Assembly: GCF_022558445.1 (NCBI RefSeq)
Contig: NZ_CP054699.1
Span: 1,692,001 to 1,756,000, forward strand
Direction of reading: 5' to 3'
DNA from: Candidatus Contubernalis alkalaceticus
GTDB lineage: Bacteria; Bacillota; Dethiobacteria; SKNC01
DNA: 64,000 nt
A program made the translations under genes and the position numbers. The notes beneath the pieces were generated by a model. That model did no database searches, was not told the origin of the DNA, and saw only the letters and a list, made by a program, of their open reading frames with translations. Positions 54,130 through 63,482 of the stretch are shown here, in pieces. The stretch's first letter is position 1. Each line of letters opens with the position of its first letter.

Positions 54130-54516
54130 TTAGCGGTCATCGTTGCCACCTCGATAGACTTTATTTAAAACACTAATTACTTCTTCCCGGGAAATGCCTG
54201 CCGTCGAAGAAAAATCTTTGATTTCATGCAGCCTTTCTGACAAAATATTTAGGTGTATTTTCTTTATTTTTGCAGCATCAATCTCAGCCACAAAGCAGCC
54301 TCGGCCCTGCAGGTTAATGACTATGCCTTCCTTTTCCAGTTCCTCATAAGCCCGTTTTACGGTCACAACTCCAACTTTTAAGTCCTTGGACAACAGTCGT
54401 ATAGAAGGGAGCTGTTCCCCGGATTTCAACTTCCCCGTAAGAACCATTTCCTTGAATTGTCCCCGTATTTGTTCATATATGGGCGTTTGAGACAGGGTAG
54501 AAATAAGAATATTCAT
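54130..54516 (-). CDS. GntR-family regulator (YtrA type)
   Basis: A 128-residue protein with a winged HTH (IYEQIRGQFKEMVLTGKLKS, LPSIRLLSKDLKVGVVTVKR) and only a short C-terminal helix, as in the YtrA subfamily. Such regulators usually precede an ABC transporter, but here none follows: the next gene downstream on this strand is rhomboid. An inverted repeat lies at its promoter. Confidence 0.88.
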   Translation of the reverse strand: MNILISTLSQTPIYEQIRGQFKEMVLTGKLKSGEQLPSIRLLSKDLKVGVVTVKRAYEELEKEGIVINLQGRGCFVAEIDAAKIKKIHLNILSERLHEIKDFSSTAGISREEVISVLNKVYRGGNDDR

Positions 54517-54530
54517 GTATGCCACCTCAT

Positions 54531-54561
54531 CCTACTGTTACCATACAATAATCACAGTAGG
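54531..54561. promoter_or_regulatory. inverted repeat, likely GntR operator
   Basis: CCTACTGT at 54531-54538 and ACAGTAGG at 54554-54561, a perfect 8-bp repeat with a 15-base spacer, just upstream of the gntR start. Confidence 0.68.
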
Positions 54562-54685
54562 ATATCAAGGTTGTTTTATTCAACTCTCATCATTCAACTC
54601 ACAACATTAGCCCTTTGTCATCCGGCTTCAGCGGGACATGGGCTCAATCTTCAGGAAGGCGGCTGCACCATCATTTGGTTTGGTC

Positions 54686-54890
54686 TTACCTGAAGTCTTG
54701 AACTCTATAAGGCTTTACACCTTCCCCATTTATTAGCAAAACACGCTTTTCCACCACGTAATCCGTTAGCTGATCCAGTTTTTCCGGCGACAAATCTTCA
54801 AAATTGATGTGCCGCTTAACCACAGCCACATGAGAGATGTTTTCCTGCCTGGCTACCTAACTGAAAGCCTTTCTGTTGTTATTTCTCCGA
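54686..54890 (-). pseudogene. orphan coding fragment, family unknown
   Basis: A reading frame gives ARQENISHVAVVKRHINFED, LSPEKLDQLTDYVVEKRVLL, INGEGVKPYRVQDFR and a stop, protein-like in composition but with no usable start and a TAG upstream. Probably the 3' end of a deleted gene. I do not recognise it. Confidence 0.4.
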
Positions 54891-54928
54891 CTCAGCGGTT
54901 CACAGGCAGAAGAAAATTAAACTTGTAG

Positions 54929-55366
54929 CTACATCTCTTTGTGATATTTGTTGATATAATAGACCATAGAAAACACTATGAATAAGTAGGCCGCAAATAA
55001 AGTTAAATATACATACATATCAACTTGCATGAGTACAAACGCTAAAGTCAGCGCGCCGTATACAATCAGCATCAGGTCATACGCTTTTGCTTTAGCTTTG
55101 TTGCTAATTGCCATGTTGCGCTCATCCTTTGTGTCAATTTCTATTTGCTTGGCAACATTTGGGCTTTTATTTAATATACGGTTCTTTATTGCCGAACCAA
55201 GAGTACCTCCGAATAAGCCTGCGCCCACCCCGATACAGATATAAGGCAGCGTGCGCATGATGCCCTGCGCATCCGACAGCGATATTACAAGAATAAATCC
55301 CGTAATCAGCAATACAAAGCCGAATACCGCAAGCGCAACATGTTTTTTAATACCCTTATTTATCAT
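54929..55366 (-). CDS. membrane protein (DUF2178/DUF6442-like) paired with XRE regulator
   Basis: A 145-residue protein with four helices (LAVFGFVLLITGFILVISLS, LPYICIGVGAGLFGG, LMLIVYGALTLAFVLMQVDM, LTLFAAYLFIVFSMVYYIN). The middle loop VAKQIEIDTKDERNMAISNK, with the DERN motif, is typical of membrane proteins that pair with small XRE regulators. The start MINKGIKKH at 55366 overlaps the regulator stop by 11 bases. Confidence 0.78.
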   Translation of the reverse strand: MINKGIKKHVALAVFGFVLLITGFILVISLSDAQGIMRTLPYICIGVGAGLFGGTLGSAIKNRILNKSPNVAKQIEIDTKDERNMAISNKAKAKAYDLMLIVYGALTLAFVLMQVDMYVYLTLFAAYLFIVFSMVYYINKYHKEM

Positions 55367-55577
55367 TGCTTTGCTCCTCCTCAAAAATAAAAATCTCTTC
55401 GATGCGCATTTCGAAGAATCGGGCAAGCTTGAAGGCAAGGATAATAGACGGATTATATCGCCCATTTTCCAGGGATCCTATCGTTTGTCTTGATACTTCC
55501 AAAGCAGCGGCCAGTTCTTCCTGTTTTATACCTCTCTGCTTTCGAATTTCTTCCAACCGATTCTTCATAGCCGACAC
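55356..55577 (-). CDS. XRE-family HTH regulator
   Basis: A 73-residue HTH_3 protein: MKNRLEEIRKQRGIKQEELA, ALEVSRQTIGSLENGRYNPS, then ILAFKLARFFEMRIEEIFIF. It overlaps the downstream membrane protein gene, so both are co-translated. Likely controls its own operon. Confidence 0.92.
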   Translation of the reverse strand: MSAMKNRLEEIRKQRGIKQEELAAALEVSRQTIGSLENGRYNPSIILAFKLARFFEMRIEEIFIFEEEQSNDK

Positions 55578-55610
55578 CCTCCCATCACGGAAAGTTTGCT
55601 TTTCATTATT

Positions 55611-55638
55611 ATTGTAGCACTGTCAGAAAAAATGTCAA
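55611..55638 (-). promoter_or_regulatory. promoter of XRE/membrane protein operon
   Basis: Read on the - strand: TTGACA (55638-55633), 16-base spacer, TACAAT (55616-55611), about 34 bases upstream of the XRE start. Confidence 0.65.
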
Positions 55639-56148
55639 GTGTACTTTCCATGAATAAGTCAACTATTTCTGTATGTCCTCACTGCCAAAGCCTTACCTTC
55701 AAATTCAAGTATTAAGACATAGACATGACTTCATCGATAATTATTCAGTCAAGAATGTATCGCTCTTCTCGAGCATCTGAATAAAGGCCTTTATTGTTGT
55801 TGCTTTCACGTTTTTACATTTGCGAGCCAAACACTTGTCAGTTAGTTTCTTTAACCCGTTTTGGGCAGCGTCGTAACGTACCAAGCTTATATAATACTGC
55901 TGATTAACTTACATCTATCCTGTCTCCACACCTATACAAAAACGACCGTTATCTAATCTGTCAACTCGGCCCTCTCTCAATTAATGCCGTTGACATGTTC
56001 CCACACATAACAAAAATAGGGCTTCCCAGTCAATCTGCCGCCAGCTATTTTGTAGCATTAAGCAGCACACGCTGGAAAGCCCTTGGTCTTCCCCAGGTTT
56101 AATCCTTTCAAATGTAACATATTTTTTTTACATTTGGTTACATGCGAA
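55639..56148. other. intergenic region without recognised gene
   Basis: No convincing gene. Contains a single TTGACATGTTCCC motif (55990-56002), the end sequence of the MITE-like elements, followed by CACACATAAC, so a third, partial copy may lie here. Confidence 0.4.
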
Positions 56149-56877
56149 TCATGTACTCACTGAGTGTTGCATGATTTCAAATATTGCCGGGAATAACGAC
56201 GATATCAATATCTGTATACCTGTTGCCAGATCTAAAAACCCATGTCCTATCATCAAAGGTGTCAGGGCTCTATTTTTGTTGTAAATAATGCCCAGAACAA
56301 TCATCAAGGGCAGGAATGATAAAAATCGAAACAATATATATTTCCAATCAAACAATAACGGAATAAAACTATGTTGTAAGGCATAAAAGAATATGATATA
56401 ACTCATTGCCAGAAATTTATTGCCTGTATTCTCTTCAATCTTGTTAAACGAATATCCGTAGTATAAGGGTAGTTCCGCAAATACGATCGTTACAGGCAAT
56501 AGGATTATATTAATGATAGCAATCCAAATTGGAATTGGCTGGATTAGAATGGTTAGAACATGCCCATAAATAGCGAGTCCAAAGACATACATCCCACCCA
56601 CTCCAATTGACATCATCAAAATGATTATAATCAATAAGTTTTTAAAGTTTAATTGCCCTTTTTTATATTGAATCAAATCCCTGTAATCAGAGCCTTCGTA
56701 TTTGCAGACTAAAACTAAAACAAGAATTGTGATCACATTGAAAACAATGCAAAGAACAGGCCACCACTTAGTGCTTTCATCCAACGATTGATTTGTTATC
56801 GCAGCAAAAAACAACCCGCCAATTATAAATAAAGCACTCCGAAAAAGTGGTATGATATAGGGTAAACTTTTTTCCAT
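56149..56877 (-). CDS. CPBP-family intramembrane metalloprotease homologue
   Basis: A 242-residue protein with seven or eight membrane helices. CPBP motifs are recognisable: FAELPLYYGYSFNKIEE (in place of EExxxR), FFYALQHSFIP with His, and IGHGFLDLATG. The first motif has AE instead of EE and lacks the usual Arg, so catalysis is doubtful. The start MEKSLPYI at 56877 has GAGGGGG nearby. Confidence 0.78.
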   Translation of the reverse strand: MEKSLPYIIPLFRSALFIIGGLFFAAITNQSLDESTKWWPVLCIVFNVITILVLVLVCKYEGSDYRDLIQYKKGQLNFKNLLIIIILMMSIGVGGMYVFGLAIYGHVLTILIQPIPIWIAIINIILLPVTIVFAELPLYYGYSFNKIEENTGNKFLAMSYIIFFYALQHSFIPLLFDWKYILFRFLSFLPLMIVLGIIYNKNRALTPLMIGHGFLDLATGIQILISSLFPAIFEIMQHSVST

Positions 56878-56984
56878 TTCACTATTTCCCCCTCTTAAAA
56901 ATTCAATGCTTTGACATGTTTTCTTAATGGAGCAATTTATCTTCTGCAAAATTTCTACACAGAATTCCCAACATCTACCACATT

Positions 56985-57382
56985 GTTTAAATAAATTTGT
57001 CTGATATTCTCCACTTACTCCGGGCCTATGATCTAATCATGTATAATTTCAACTTTCTTGTATCTTTGTTGTTTTGAAGATGTTTTATCTATTTTCTGAA
57101 TACTGCCTGTTGTTTTGTTGACGTAATTCAGAAACAAAGTGCCAAGCAGCAATCAATTCCCATGAGGAATTCTTTTCCAAAAGTAACCCATAAACAAATC
57201 TTTAACAAGGAAAATTTCACCATCATTCAGGTTCCTGGTTTCATTAATAGCATCCTCCAGCAATTTATTCACATCAAACATTTCTCTCCCCTCACTAAAC
57301 AATGTTGTTATCCTTCTGGTAATCAACATTGTATCACAATTAATGTTCATTATCATAAAATATCACAACAGTTATAATGAAA
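56985..57382. repeat. 398-bp direct repeat, left copy
   Basis: Starts GTTTAAATAAATTTGTCTGA and ends AACAGTTATAATGAAA. The same sequence occurs at 59829-60226; I saw no difference. It abuts the left end of an IS66 element, and the right copy abuts the right end. Confidence 0.92.
57033..57281 (-). pseudogene. DUF1413 protein with in-frame TGA, copy 1
   Basis: Starts MFDVNKLLEDAINETRNLND behind GAGGGGAGAGAA and continues GEIFLVKDLFMGYFWKRIPH, GN, TGA, then LLLGTLFLNYVNKTTGSIQK to a TAG at 57033. The family usually has Arg at the stop position (R[L]LLGTLF), so CGA became TGA. An upstream-extended frame to 57356 is unlikely to be used. Confidence 0.78.
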
Positions 57383-57471
57383 GTAAGCGTCAAACTGTGC
57401 CCACATAGTAATCTTCCATAAAATATGCGATAATTTTCCTCAAGTAAACCAAGTGAGGAGGATTTGCATTT

Positions 57472-57786
57472 ATGACAAAAGAAGAACTGAGAAAAATGTG
57501 GGAAGCACGGGTATCGGCTTTTAGAGTCAGTGGGCAGAGCACCACAGAATGGTGCGCTACACATGATATTAAACTTCATCAGTTACGCTACTGGCTTCGC
57601 AAATATAAAAACATAGAAAACTCTGCTGCTCCAGCACAATGGATGTCAATAGAAATAGACAGTTTAGGTTCCAACCCTGGGAACGCCATGCTAGTAAGAA
57701 TAGGCAAAGCAGCCATAGAAGTAAAACCAGGATTTGACAAACAGCTACTCTCAGACCTGGTAATGACATTAGCAGACATATGCTGA
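57472..57786 (+). CDS. tnpA: IS66 TnpA
   Basis: A 104-residue protein: WEARVSAFRVSGQSTTEWCA, THDIKLHQLRYWLRKYKN, the HTH-like module of IS66 TnpA. AGGAGG lies 10 bases before ATG. Its stop overlaps the tnpB start by 7 bases. Confidence 0.9.
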   Translation: MTKEELRKMWEARVSAFRVSGQSTTEWCATHDIKLHQLRYWLRKYKNIENSAAPAQWMSIEIDSLGSNPGNAMLVRIGKAAIEVKPGFDKQLLSDLVMTLADIC

Positions 57787-58136
57787 ACGAAAATACCGTA
57801 GAACGGGTATACCTGGCCTGCGGAAGCACGGATTTGAGAAAGGCGATCGACGGATTGGCAGTTCTGGTAAAAGAAGGCTTTGAACTGGACCCCTTCTCCC
57901 CCTGTTTATTTGTATTTTGCAACAGAAAGAGAGATAAGCTAAAGATTCTTCATTGGGAACACAATGGTTTTTGGCTATATTATCGACGTTTGGAGCGAGG
58001 CAAATTCCAATGGCCGGAACAGCCCAGCTTTAAGCCGATAAAAATCAGCTGCCGTCAGCTGCGCTGGTTACTGGATGGTCTGTCCTTAGATCAGCAACAG
58101 GCTCATTCGGCAGTAACAGCTCGTACGGTCATATAA
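57780..58136 (+). CDS. tnpB: IS66 TnpB
   Basis: A 118-residue IS66 Orf2 protein: VYLACGSTDLRKAIDGLAVL, CLFVFCNRKRDKLKILHWEH and FQWPEQPSFKPIKISCRQLR. A different lineage from the 14444 copy. Confidence 0.93.
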   Translation: MLNENTVERVYLACGSTDLRKAIDGLAVLVKEGFELDPFSPCLFVFCNRKRDKLKILHWEHNGFWLYYRRLERGKFQWPEQPSFKPIKISCRQLRWLLDGLSLDQQQAHSAVTARTVI

Positions 58137-58207
58137 AACATAGCAATTTCACAAAAAACCACTGTTTTTAGGAGGAATTAGCCTTATATTAGTCGAATTA
58201 ATAATAT

Positions 58208-59782
58208 ATGAAAACAAAACCTAAAAATACCGCCAATTCTATAGATTACTATCAAAAACGCTGCGAAGAACTGGAAAAAGAAAATGCCGAGCTTAATGCC
58301 AAGGTAAACTGGTTTTTAGAACAATTTCGGCTCAACAAACAGCGGCAATTCGGATCATCCAGTGAAAAGACCAATCCAGATCAAATGCAGCTTTTTGATG
58401 AAGCAGAGGTAGAAGCACAGCCCCTTCTGGCTGAGCCTACAATTGAAACCATTACTTACCAACGACGTAAGAAAAAGAAGGGCCACCGTGAGGCCATGTT
58501 AAAAGATCTGCCCGTGGAGACGGTAGAGTACCGCCTGCCAGAAGAAGAGCAAATCTGCTCTTGTGGTCATCCTTTGCACGAGATGAGCACGGAGGTCAGG
58601 CAGGAGCTTAAAATCATTCCCGCTCAGGTAAAGGTAGTAAAGCATGTGCGCTATGTCTATTCCTGCCGAAACTGTGAAAAAAATGAGACAAACAACAGTC
58701 CTATAGTAACTGCTCCAATGCCTAACCCTGTGCTAAAGGGGAGCCTGGTTTCCCCGTCGTTCATGGCCTACGTTATGAGCCAAAAGTATTTAAATAGCAT
58801 GCCTCTTTATCGGCAGGAACAGCAGTTTAAGTACCTGGGAATTGAATTATCCCGTCAGACCCTGGCCAACTGGGTGGTCTACGGAGCTGATAAGTGGTTA
58901 AAACTTCTATACGACCGTATGCACACTCACCTACTAAATCATGAAGTGCTACAAGCAGACGAAACCACCTTGCAGGTGCTAAAGGAACCGGAACGGCCAG
59001 CAGAATCAACTTCATACATGTGGTTGTATCGAACCGGTCGGGAAGGGCCGTCCATCGTCCTCTATGACTACCAAGAGACACGGGCCAAGGTCCATCCCCA
59101 CAAGTTCCTTTCCGGTTTCAAAGGTTATCTGCAGGTTGATGGCTACGCTGGCTACAACGGTTTATCGGACGTTACCCTAGTCGGTTGTTTGAGCCACGCA
59201 AGACGGAAATTTGATGAGACGCTTAAGGCTCTGCCTAAGTCCAAAAAAAATGCTGAAGTAGCAGCAAAGAAAGGCCTGGACTTTTGCAACCGCCTATTTG
59301 CTATTGAACGTGATTTAAGCGAAAAAACCTTTGATGAACGTTATGAAAAACGCCTGGAGCGCAGCCGTCCTGTGCTGGATGCTTTTTTAGCATGGCTTAA
59401 TCAACAAAAACCGCAGGTGCTCCCAAAAAGCTCTTTCGGTCAAGCTATTAATTACTGCCTAAACCAGTGGGATAAGCTTGAAGCTTTTATGCTGGATGGT
59501 CGCCTGGATATTGATAATAATCGTGCTGAGCGCTCCATCAAGCCTTTTGTAATCGGAAGAAAAAACTTCTTATTTGCTAATACCCCCCGGGGGGCTAAGT
59601 CCAGTGCTACTATCTACAGTGTCGTTGAAACGGCCAAGGAAAATGGATTAAATCCCTTTAATTACTTGAACTATTTGTTTGAGAAACTGCCTAACATAGA
59701 TATTGAAAAACAGGATATTCTGGATCAACTGTTACCATGGTCTGATACTTTACCTGATAGTTGCCGGTTAAAAAATAGGTAG
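58208..59782 (+). CDS. tnpC: IS66 transposase TnpC
   Basis: A 524-residue DDE transposase. It has an N-terminal coiled coil ([20 protein letters not shown]), zinc-binding CSCGHPL and CRNCEKNE, and core motifs [21 protein letters not shown] and [11 protein letters not shown], with a complete C-terminus ending [11 protein letters not shown]. No damage, so likely active. Confidence 0.94.
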   Translation: MKTKPKNTANSIDYYQKRCEELEKENAELNAKVNWFLEQFRLNKQRQFGSSSEKTNPDQMQLFDEAEVEAQPLLAEPTIETITYQRRKKKKGHREAMLKDLPVETVEYRLPEEEQICSCGHPLHEMSTEVRQELKIIPAQVKVVKHVRYVYSCRNCEKNETNNSPIVTAPMPNPVLKGSLVSPSFMAYVMSQKYLNSMPLYRQEQQFKYLGIELSRQTLANWVVYGADKWLKLLYDRMHTHLLNHEVLQADETTLQVLKEPERPAESTSYMWLYRTGREGPSIVLYDYQETRAKVHPHKFLSGFKGYLQVDGYAGYNGLSDVTLVGCLSHARRKFDETLKALPKSKKNAEVAAKKGLDFCNRLFAIERDLSEKTFDERYEKRLERSRPVLDAFLAWLNQQKPQVLPKSSFGQAINYCLNQWDKLEAFMLDGRLDIDNNRAERSIKPFVIGRKNFLFANTPRGAKSSATIYSVVETAKENGLNPFNYLNYLFEKLPNIDIEKQDILDQLLPWSDTLPDSCRLKNR

Positions 59783-59828
59783 TTTAAATACCCTGCCTTA
59801 ATTAAGGTGGGGATTATTTTACGCTTAC

Positions 59829-60226
59829 GTTTAAATAAATTTGTCTGATATTCTCCACTTACTCCGGGCCTATGATCTAATCATGTATAATTTCAACTTT
59901 CTTGTATCTTTGTTGTTTTGAAGATGTTTTATCTATTTTCTGAATACTGCCTGTTGTTTTGTTGACGTAATTCAGAAACAAAGTGCCAAGCAGCAATCAA
60001 TTCCCATGAGGAATTCTTTTCCAAAAGTAACCCATAAACAAATCTTTAACAAGGAAAATTTCACCATCATTCAGGTTCCTGGTTTCATTAATAGCATCCT
60101 CCAGCAATTTATTCACATCAAACATTTCTCTCCCCTCACTAAACAATGTTGTTATCCTTCTGGTAATCAACATTGTATCACAATTAATGTTCATTATCAT
60201 AAAATATCACAACAGTTATAATGAAA
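59829..60226. repeat. 398-bp direct repeat, right copy
   Basis: Second copy of 56985-57382. It begins right at the IS66 end, and the flanking sequence after ATAATGAAA differs from that of the left copy. Confidence 0.92.
59877..60125 (-). pseudogene. DUF1413 protein with in-frame TGA, copy 2
   Basis: Identical to copy 1 at 57033-57281, including the internal TGA after IPHGN, so the stop mutation predates the duplication. Confidence 0.78.
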
Positions 60227-60264
60227 AAACCGCCAAGCAAGGAACTACTTTCCTCAACTGACGG

Positions 60265-60473
60265 TCATGCTCTGCTTATATATATCTTAACACAGGACTT
60301 AAACTCAATAGTTTCACCGCAGTTGCCGCAATACACAATACTGGACAAGGCGTACTTGCTGCTATAGACACGTTTTTTCCCAATTTTTCGGCATGCAGAT
60401 TTGCTCGTCGTATCATCTCTTCTTGTACCATCAAATAAATTTCGCGTGGAATGATTGGCTCGTGTCTAATGAG
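60265..60473 (-). pseudogene. large serine recombinase, middle fragment
   Basis: Reads RHEPIIPREIYLMVQEEMIR, RANLHAEKLG, then after a shift KKRVYSSKYALSSIVYCGNC and GET, the recombinase domain leading into the zinc ribbon. This is the segment that would precede the WNNRG block found at 52457-53020. Confidence 0.75.
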
Positions 60474-60733
60474 CTAACTATTGATACAATTTAGCGATAT
60501 TGCATTAACGCTAATAGGTTTGATCTGTTAAAAGGTTTAGGATTTCTGCTAAAAAGTATGCACACCCCCTCTAGTTTTTGATATGCTTCCATGACCACGA
60601 TGGCTAATCTACAATAAAATGATACAATTCACACCCCCAAGCACCGCTACTCTGTATGTTTTCAAAATGCATATTACGTTTTTAAAGAACCAACTATTCC
60701 AGTGATTGAGTCACAACTCCGGCAGAGTGAAAG

Positions 60734-60856
60734 CTAGATATTGTTATAGCCCGATATGAGCCAGGCCCACTGCTTATCCTTCATCAGGTAACCCAGTACG
60801 ACAAGCAGCAACCCCATACCGATATGAACTAGCGGAAGAAACAGTTCAGGTGCCAT
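60734..60856 (-). pseudogene. DUF3784-like fragment
   Basis: Starts MAPELFLPLVHIGMGLLLVV, LGYLMKDKQWAWLISGYN and ends at a TAG after NNI, where the family continues with TMSKEEK. Truncated version of a small membrane protein. Confidence 0.6.
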
Positions 60857-60923
60857 TGGTACACAGACTCCCTTCATCGTTTTAGTTCTTAACGATCGAA
60901 AATCTCGGCAGTAAATTCAGTCA

Positions 60924-61070
60924 CTAATTTTGAAGATCCCTCTTGAAATAATGCCAGCACCAAAATACCTCAATAAGTTCCCAGCCTTCCCGGCCGTATT
61001 CGTTTAGCCTCCTGGTCGTAGCCTCTCCCATTCCCCAAATGAACACACACTTATATTCATACTGTTTCAA
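60924..61070 (-). CDS. DUF4177 protein
   Basis: A 48-residue protein with a TTG start: KQYEYKCVFIWGMGEATTRR, LNEYGREGWELIEVFWCWHY, FKRDLQN. The pattern YEYK..LNEYGREGWEL is characteristic of DUF4177. AGGAAAGGAAGA lies about 8 bases upstream of the start. The function is unknown. Confidence 0.72.
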   Translation of the reverse strand: MKQYEYKCVFIWGMGEATTRRLNEYGREGWELIEVFWCWHYFKRDLQN

Positions 61071-61213
61071 TTTACATCTTCCTTTCCTGTATAGTCAGGT
61101 AAGTCTGAAAAGGTGTTATAGGAGCGGAAAATAAACTGCCAGCTTTAAACAGACAGTGCCAAAAGGAATGACATCTATCTCAAAACTTTTTGTTTAATTC
61201 CCCCTCAAAGCCC

Positions 61214-61554
61214 TTAGTAAATGCTCGTTCTGAAAGAGAACATCGCCAAACCGCCTACTACAATAATTATGGAGATCAAACCAAGGGCAATTCCGACGAT
61301 GCTACATACTTTATCCACTACAGCATAATCTATTTTTTTAATTTTTCTTTCATTGGCTTAGAATAACTGCTGGAAAGAGAATACTTATCTCTAAGCAAGT
61401 TTACGGTCTTATATAAGGTATTCTTATAATCCTTGTCTGCATCACCTGTTTTATATAGTGCTAAAAAATGATTATAAAGCCCGGTGAACTCCTTTTTTAT
61501 AAAATCAAAAAACACTCTCCTTGTTTTTCCCCTTAAATAAAGAGTTCCTGGCAA
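61214..61554 (-). pseudogene. small membrane protein gene with frameshift, unknown family
   Basis: First frame: KKEFTGLYNHFLALYKTGDA, DKDYKNTLYKTVNLLRDKYS, ending KLKK at a run of A (61330s). The shifted frame continues IDYAVVDKVCSIVGIALGLI, SIIIVVGGLAMFSFR, a membrane helix, to a TAA at 61214. The start is uncertain. Confidence 0.5.
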
Positions 61555-61580
61555 ACACTAAGCCAAGTTTTTACAATTTG

Positions 61581-62366
61581 CTACTCGATAAGGTCTTCAG
61601 CTGTAACTTCGGGATGTTTGTACCTAAACGAGGGATCTTCTTTATCCAGGCAGATCGCTTTGGATGCACAGTAATGATAGCAGGCAGCACAGTTAATGCA
61701 GTTGTGATGCCACCTTGGTTTAGTTTGAGAATCGGTTATATTCTGCATCGGACAAATGCGCTCACAGTTACCGCACTGCACACAATTATCATTGACCCAG
61801 TAGGCAGAATCAAGCTTTTTAATCAGAGAAAGCTGGTATGGCTTTCGGAAAGCCGTAAGGGCAATGATATGCCCCAGGAACCCCCATTTTGATTCAAGCT
61901 TACCTGGTTGTTTAGCCTTCACCAGTTGAGCAATTGCTTTTGTTTTAACAGTTGCTGCCGCGTAGTGAGCTTCGGGGCTTTTACGTTGTATCGAAGCAAT
62001 CTTTGGATGATTGCCCGGCATACCGATGAGAAACCCTGCATTCAGACTGATACCTTTCTGTTTAAGCAGCCCACTAAACTGATGCAATGCCCTGCCAAAT
62101 AAACCCCCACCGTTTACTACAGCAAATGTATATGATATATCCCCAAAATGGGCCTGTTGGATGAACTCCCGGATAAAGGCTGGAGGTCTGGCAAAATATA
62201 TCGGAAAGACAAACCCGATTATATCGCCGGCTATAACTATTTCTTTACCCACACACATAAGCTTTGGCATAGAGATCAATTCAGCATGAGCAAATTCTTT
62301 ACCTATGTTACGGGCAACCACCAGTGAGTTTCCGGTTCCTGTGAAATAATAGAGCTTGAGTTTCAT
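61581..62366 (-). CDS. EFR1-family ferredoxin flavoprotein
   Basis: A 261-residue protein. The N-terminal flavodoxin-like half opens MKLKLYYFTGTGNSLVVARN, typical of EFR1. The C-terminal half holds two 4Fe-4S sites, CVQCGNCERICP and CINCAACYHYCASKAI. It moves electrons in anaerobes. The start at 62366 is chosen because MKLKLYYFTGTGNS is the family's usual beginning; a frame 36 codons longer exists. Confidence 0.9.
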   Translation of the reverse strand: MKLKLYYFTGTGNSLVVARNIGKEFAHAELISMPKLMCVGKEIVIAGDIIGFVFPIYFARPPAFIREFIQQAHFGDISYTFAVVNGGGLFGRALHQFSGLLKQKGISLNAGFLIGMPGNHPKIASIQRKSPEAHYAAATVKTKAIAQLVKAKQPGKLESKWGFLGHIIALTAFRKPYQLSLIKKLDSAYWVNDNCVQCGNCERICPMQNITDSQTKPRWHHNCINCAACYHYCASKAICLDKEDPSFRYKHPEVTAEDLIE

Positions 62367-62525
62367 TTTATCTTTTCCATCTCCAATATGCAACTTAGTA
62401 TTGTTAGCCAAGCCAGAACCTGACAGACAGATCAAACCCCAGCCCTCGTGCAATAAGGTCCGTTCCCAGTGCAAGCATACGTTATCCCAAATCTATGGCT
62501 ATCCTTATGAATCCGTTCACTTAAT

Positions 62526-62757
62526 TCAGATTGGCTTAAATGAAGTTATCAAGTAAATCTTGTGTCCTTCTTTGACAATACTTCCATTTACAATCAATTT
62601 GAATTTATTTGCTTTTCGTGCCCGAGTTTCCGTAACTTGCCTTACGGTAATTTCCAGAAACTCCCGGGCAGAAGCTGCAAGACCTGCTCCTGCAGCTTCT
62701 ATGGAAATAGTGTGTTCTTCAACCCTTTTTAGTTTAGGGGGTAAAACAGCCTTCTAT
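62526..62757 (-). pseudogene. orphan coding fragment, family unknown
   Basis: Reads KAVLPPKLKRVEEHTISIEA, AGAGLAASAREFLEITVRQV, TETRARKANKFKLIVNGSIV to a stop after TSFKPI. It has good protein composition but no start, and a TAG lies upstream. Not recognised. Confidence 0.35.
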
Positions 62758-62762
62758 TAACT

Positions 62763-62932
62763 TGAGAGTCAGTTATCTGTTTGGCAATCTTTTTCTAAGG
62801 GCTGCAGAGAAGCAAAATATTGAATTTTTTCATGATGAAGAGGAAATTGCCAAGGGGCAATATCCGGAATATACCCTCAGCAACCTGATTTTAATCTGTT
62901 ACAACAGCCACCAAACATGGATGTTTGTTTAA
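62763..62932 (+). other. possible coding remnant
   Basis: A + strand frame reads YLFGNLFLRAAEKQNIEFFH, DEEEIAKGQYPEYTLSNLIL and ends after WMFV. No start and no family. AAATTGCCAAGGGGCAA recurs at 47560. Nothing else was seen to 63110. Confidence 0.25.
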
Positions 62933-63111
62933 ATGTGAATCAAAATAGTTTTTTAGATATGTTTATACAAATTCTATCATCATAGCAGTCTGTTTACAAA
63001 AGCTCTATCTGATATTCATTTAAGAAAAACTTATAAGCAGAGTGTTTTGCTTTATTAAAAATGAGGAGCGCATCTTGAATAGCGGAAACGTCTTTTTGGG
63101 GCAAGTCTTTT

Positions 63112-63215
63112 TTATAGATACTTCCCTAACGGTGCCATATAAACTACAAATTCCTCTACACCATCAACCTTAATCAAAGTATCTGAAAATTCCTGGTTGG
63201 TTTCACCTCCTTTGT
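63112..63215 (-). pseudogene. nitroreductase-like C-terminal scrap
   Basis: Reads LYKGGETNQEFSDTLIKVDG, VEEFVVYMAPLGKYL and stops, resembling the end of SagB/nitroreductase proteins. No upstream body was found; the sequence 63221-63476 has an open frame of higher GC that resembles nothing. Confidence 0.4.
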
Positions 63216-63482
63216 ATAGACCTTGGAGTTGTAATGAATGATGCCGCCCACTGAACACGCGGCACGACCATGTAGGGACCGGCGGTCAAGATGAGGGCCG
63301 ACAACAGCGTTACGACGACTCCCCACAGTCTCCGCCCGCAGAAATACCCCGTCAACAGCAAAATAACTTATTAGCTTCGGTAATTTTGTGGAGGTAAAAT
63401 TACCGGGTGGGGGGTGGGAAAGCTTCTTACTTATGAAACGGAATTGAACGCTGATTTCTGAAAACAATCCAATCATATGACC

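Larger units (their letters stand above)
57383..59828 (+). mobile_element. intact IS66-family element between long direct repeats
   Basis: Ends are GTAAGCGTCAAACTG at 57383 and inverted GTAAGCGTAAAAT at 59828. It carries tnpA, tnpB and tnpC in one orientation, all intact. No 8-bp target duplication was found; instead 398 bp are directly repeated on both sides. Confidence 0.92.

Noticed and set aside
63174-63476. A 100-residue open frame with higher GC
   Set aside because: Composition is low in typical protein features, no family is recognisable, and the start has no ribosome binding site; it overlaps a nitroreductase-like scrap in another frame.
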